Shown here in pieces: positions 59,760 through 64,000 of a DNA stretch of 64,000 nucleotides; within the stretch, counting starts at the first letter, position 1, and each line of letters begins with the position of its first letter. The stretch covers positions 5,642,001 through 5,706,000 of the forward strand of contig NC_092310.1 in assembly GCF_036785885.1 (NCBI RefSeq), in the 5' to 3' direction. Below the pieces are notes generated by a model that worked only from the letters and a program-made list of their open reading frames with translations, did not search any database and was not told the origin of the DNA. This stretch comes from Coffea arabica. Taxonomy: Eukaryota > Streptophyta > Magnoliopsida > Gentianales > Rubiaceae. The position numbers and the translations under genes were made by a program.

Positions 59760-60171
59760 CTCCCTCCGTCCCAATAAGTTTGTCACTTTTGGGGAATTGT
59801 GTTTTTTATCAACAGTGGTTAAAGAGTGAAGGAATTGTGTTTGCTTTCCATTTCTAACCTTCACTTATTGGTGGGAAAATGTGTATGTTTAAAACCGTTT
59901 GAATATTTGAAGCTACATGTGGGGCCAATACATTATCTTTTGTGCCTAAATCTCCATACAAGTAGGCATGCTCTAGTACGCTTCTGACTCCTGAATCTAT
60001 GTTGCAAAGAGAAAGTGGGACCTATAACATTATTTAAATATTTCTTGTGCAAGTGCATGAGGGGTAAAAGTTGGAATAAGTTACAAAATTATTAGCCAAA
60101 TTTGGTAAGATGACATAATTTTGGGACAGACCAAAAAGGAAAGTATGACAGTTTTAATGGGACGGAGGGAG
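59760..60171. mobile_element. Stowaway MITE, 412 bp
   Basis: Ends are CTCCCTCCGTCCCAATAAG (59760) and its inverted counterpart TAATGGGACGGAGGGAG (60171), flanked by TA (59758-59759 and 60172-60173). This is the Tc1/mariner-type Stowaway signature. No transposase. Confidence 0.95.
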
Positions 60172-60352
60172 TACAATTTAAATGATATCATGACCTAAAA
60201 GGACCCTTTATACTCTAGGGTAGGTCTAGAATGATATGCAATTATTAATCTATGAATGCAATATACCAAAATCTCTAAACGTGCAATAGTCTATTTATAA
60301 AAGGTAGGTTCTAAAAGAAGGTCATGCCAGACCTCTTACTTTCTAGGGTTTA

Positions 60353-62149
60353 TGTGACAGCCCCACCTTCCCCTAAGGCGAACCAAAGGGGTTAGCGGAC
60401 TGCCTGCCCAACTCTCGCCAGGACTAACGGTGCAGTTTAGAGCGGTCTATCGCGTTCCGGAACTTACAAACGCGCCTACACAAGTCAAAATAGCAAAATA
60501 ACCCAAAATAAAAAAAATGAAATCCGGAGTCAGCCATGAATAGTAACCGACCCGTCAGAACCCAACCAAATATCAAGCAAACGTTCACATCTTGAACTTT
60601 AGCAATTACAATCCAAAGTGACATACAAAAATTTTCAAAAGTTAATATCTACACGGTTTGCCAAATCAAAAGAGAAAACGCCCCAAAAGTACATTTAGGG
60701 TTTCAATCAATGAGCTATACAAAAGATATGTCCAACTAGCTCAATTCGGCAACCAACTATCAATTGCAGTCCAAAAGTATTTATTTTCCTATAAGGAAAA
60801 CAAAAGGAATAGGGTGAGCTAATTGCCCAGTGAGATAATACTACTCAAGCAACCAAGTTCATAGATGCATCAAGCTTTTCAGTCCAATTCATCAAAAGTA
60901 AATAAAGACACACATCAATAATGATGATAAAAGGATACGGGCGGCTCTCAAGAGCCCTTTTCCTCGTTTGCATTCTTGATCAGATCTCATTGACTCTCCG
61001 TCAATGTTTAAAAGTAACCAACCGTAGACTTTACTTCACTCCCATTCCTTCCACCTAACATCCCCCTACTGGGCCCGAACTCCAAACACTTGCACTGTGG
61101 TATTACTCGAGTATACCGGAATCGAGAGTCTCTCATACTACAAGATTCCATATAACATTTCCCCAAGGATCATTAATTGGCACGACCAATCCCTCGCCGG
61201 CTCGATTCAATCAACTACCAATGGGGTTGAGCTCAATGATAACAATTGTAGTCGTTGGATACTCGTCCAATCGACACCAAGTCAAGTACTTTCATTTCAT
61301 GTAACATTTCATATAACATTCCAATAACATGATAAACAATAAGTGAGAGTGATAAAGTACACTCTCACTTCAATCAATTAACATTCAACTCATCAAGTTC
61401 AAGTATCAAAGCTATATAGTAACACACAAGTGAGTAGTACACTCACCAAGCTTGCAAATGGTGTTTCATGCACTTCGGTCAAAAGAACGTCGTGAACCAC
61501 CGTCACACCCTAAAACATGCAAACAGGTACAATGAGACTCGATAACGAGTCATAAACCAATGCCAAATACGACCCCAATAGGGTTCCATAAGCATATACA
61601 AGCATTAGGGGAAACCAGAAAATCCGGAATTGGAATTAGCTTTAGCCCTGAAAAAAATAGTTTTTGACCTCATTTTGCGGTAATGGCACCAAAGGCACTA
61701 CGATTATCGGATGAAGGTACAAGACCCACCGTTTCGAAGCTAAGAGATAGGGCTACAATATTGCAGAAGATCACTCAACCCAGTTTCAAGTGTAACCAGG
61801 TCAAAAATGCAAGAAACTACACCAGAACCGCAAAAACAGATTCACAGAACGCATTCTAGTACAAACATCATAAATCAAGCTACCTAAGTACAAATTCAGA
61901 AATTTTAAAGCCATCCGAAAGCTAAGGAATAGGGCTACATTTCATCAGAAGGCCTCAACAACCAATTCAGAAGCATTCCTAACCAAAATAACCAATTACA
62001 GAAGCAATTCCCAAATTCGGGTAAAACCAGGACAGCAAGGGTAATTTCGACTTTTCTCAAGTTACGCTACTCCGATTGACCTGAAATTTTGCAAGCACTT
62101 CTAAAATATCATTCCCTACAAATTTCATGTTTTAACCCAAGGCCAATTC
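60353..62149 (-). mobile_element. Tekay/Del-like LTR fragment
   Basis: On the minus strand it ends GGGGAAGGTGGGGCTGTCACA at 60353, like the fragment at 36266. Its start is cut at 62149 by a plus-strand LTR. No coding sequence. Confidence 0.5.
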
Positions 62150-64000
62150 TGTGAGGACTCGAAAATTTTATTATTTAAATCCCTAATTTTGGCTAAATTA
62201 ATTATTTATTTGGATTTTTGCCACGAATAATATTTTTTTAGCCTTTTAGACCTAAGTACATGGTTTTATAGTTTCGTTATATTTTTAAAGTGTCCCGTTT
62301 CAAAAATTACTTTCTTATAAGCCTGTTTAGTGAAAAGTGAAAACGTGTCTAAAAACTTTAGCCAATTGGGAGTACTCTAAGCTCGAAAATTTGGGGACAT
62401 GTACAATGGTCCTAAAATAGGTAAATTTAGGTTTAAGTACTCAAGTGATAGTTAGTTGTTCGATCGTTATAAGAATTTCTCGAAGGTTTTACTTTATTGC
62501 GCCTAAATTGGAAATACGCGTTTTTACGCGCGCGCTTAATTGAGGGACTTTAGACCATTATTTTGGGACAATTAAGAATGAATAATATTTATATGAATGT
62601 AACTGCCTTAGAGGTTTAGTGCACTAGTGCAACAAACCTAAGAGAAATCGAGTACAAAACGCACGCGTATACGCACTATTTGCAATTGACATTTGCGCAC
62701 TTAAAATATTAGACGTTAAGCTTCCATTGTACGCAAAAAGAATCAGACCAACATCTCATTCTCCTAGCTTCCATGGCTGGCTAGCAGACAGCAAAGGAAC
62801 AACCGAAACTTTCCAACATTTCCTCTACAAAACTCACTCAAATCACCACCAAATCTTCTCAAATTTTAGCACTACTTAGCCTAAGCCTTGGAGTTCATAT
62901 CTAGCTAAAAAGGGGAGGCTTTTCACGGCTCACTTAGGATCAAGGAGGGACTGAATTTCTGACTTGAACATCAACTAGAGTAAGTCATGATCAAGCCTTC
63001 TAACTTCAATTTTTGGAAGTTCTAGTATATCTTTTAGCTCTTAATTTCTTATGGGTTGTTGTTGTTGTTGAAAAATGGAAGGTGGGCTCTATGAACTCCC
63101 ACATCTGTCTTGATGGCTGTTATGGTGATTGATGTTGTTTATAGTGGTAGTTTAGTGGTTAAAATGATAGATTTATGGAGTATTATTGTTTGAAACTCAA
63201 AAGTTGAGGCCATAACAAAAATATCCGAAACTGCCCCTGTTTTGTTCGGCCATGATAAGGCCAATTTTTGATAATCTAATGGTTTGAACCTGATGTTTAT
63301 ATGTTGTATTAGATGTGTAAAAATTTTCATTGGAAAACATTAACGTTTGGTTGGGCAAATGAATTTATTTGTGAACTAGTCAAGCTGGAAAACTGTTTTC
63401 GGATAACCCTATCCAGCGGTAGCATTTCGACCATAACTTTGTCCTCCGACGTCAAAATCGAGTGATATTGGTGGCATTTGAAACTAGACATCCATACCTT
63501 TCCAACGGTATAAAATTCACCTTCTGATTCCATGTGTAGGAGCCGAACCATTTGTTTTAAGATAGCTGTCCTGTTTCTCTATTCTGTTGGAATGATTTGT
63601 AGAGGCAACAACTTGAGACTCAATTTCGAGCTAGTTGTTCGCCAAATTTCAGAACATTTTATTCTGAGAATTTTTAGACCTATGAATTTATTTTCCAACG
63701 CCATAAACCATGCTCAATTCCGAGTTAAGTCGACTGAGTTGTGATCAAAACAAGAACACTGCTCTGTTTTGGGAAAACCTAGTTTTGGACAGATTTGAGA
63801 TAAGACTTGTTGTGGTCTTACTAAATGAAATTCTTGGTGTTAAACACCTACCAAATGTACCATGAATGTCCCTTAGACTTTCCTTTCACATATGAATCAT
63901 GATTGGAGGATTTTCTTAGCCAAACGATTGGATTTGGAAAGAAAAGGATTAAAGGCAGATTGCCTTAATAATATTTCCAAACTTCAGTTGGTTCGTTGAC
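62150..64000 (+). mobile_element. LTR-like start of another gypsy element, runs off the window
   Basis: TGTGAGGACTCGAAAATTTT at 62150 is an LTR start I associate with Tekay/Del-type plant elements. No ORF of note follows to 64000, in keeping with a long LTR. The end and any internal region lie outside the window. Confidence 0.45.

Larger units (their letters stand above)
53914..60352. other. Repeat-rich 3' internal region of the Ogre-like element
   Basis: No pol or gag is recognisable on either strand. It holds a 37-41 bp array (54140-54860), poly-T/C stretches, several CCCCAGTGTGGGG-type hairpins (near 56780, 56832, 57209), a 66-bp array (58684-59330) and a Stowaway MITE. Long non-coding 3' regions with satellite-like arrays are known from Ogre/Tat elements. 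The right limit is where a different LTR starts at 60353. Confidence 0.55.

Overview
This is a window of plant nuclear DNA, most likely from a dicot; the species cannot be fixed from the sequence. It has intron-bearing genes, a plant LRR receptor kinase and dense layers of plant transposable elements (CACTA, L1-type LINE, PIF/Harbinger and Stowaway MITEs, hAT-like, Helitron-like, and several Ty3/gypsy lineages). The one host gene I can support is a two-exon LRR receptor-like kinase at 15.4-18.7 kb. Almost everything else that is recognisable is mobile DNA, much of it nested.

Layout. 1-9169: most of a CACTA (En/Spm) transposon on the minus strand with a decayed, intron-containing TNP2-type transposase (3.4-7.1 kb); its other end lies off the left edge. 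It sits in ORF2 of an L1-type LINE (9.17-13.1 kb, minus), which is also interrupted by a 1.5-kb solo-LTR-like insertion. 13.56-14.41 kb: a PIF/Harbinger-type MITE with a strongly strand-asymmetric purine/pyrimidine core. 15.4-18.7 kb: the receptor kinase. 20.0-21.2 kb: a hAT-like non-autonomous element with a perfect 8-bp target duplication and a tRNA-like module. 22-25 kb: AT-rich DNA with a Helitron-like 3' end and diverged local duplications.

25.2-36.3 kb: a decayed chromovirus-like Ty3/gypsy element (minus), split by a 6.6-kb CACTA element (25563-32159) that has no transposase, a 3 x 576-bp array and possible exon/intron structure. 36.3-38.3 kb: a Tekay/Del-like LTR fragment (minus). 38.3-53.9 kb: an Ogre/Tat-like 3' LTR (minus), split by a complete Tat-lineage gypsy element (41449-52108, plus) with 475-bp LTRs, a 5-bp target duplication, gag-pol, tandem repeats and a spliced antisense ORF. 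53.9-60.35 kb: the repeat-rich, non-coding 3' internal region of the Ogre-like element, holding two satellite-like arrays and a Stowaway MITE. 60.35-64 kb: two more Tekay-like LTR pieces in opposite orientation.

Function. The receptor kinase would be a plasma-membrane sensor of extracellular ligands. The elements are inactive or probably inactive: their coding regions carry stops and frameshifts, and many of these look like decay of methylated cytosine. I found no novel enzymatic or defence system. The most unusual structures are the transposase-less CACTA element, the tRNA-like hAT derivative, and the Tat element with its spliced antisense gene and damaged second RNase H.
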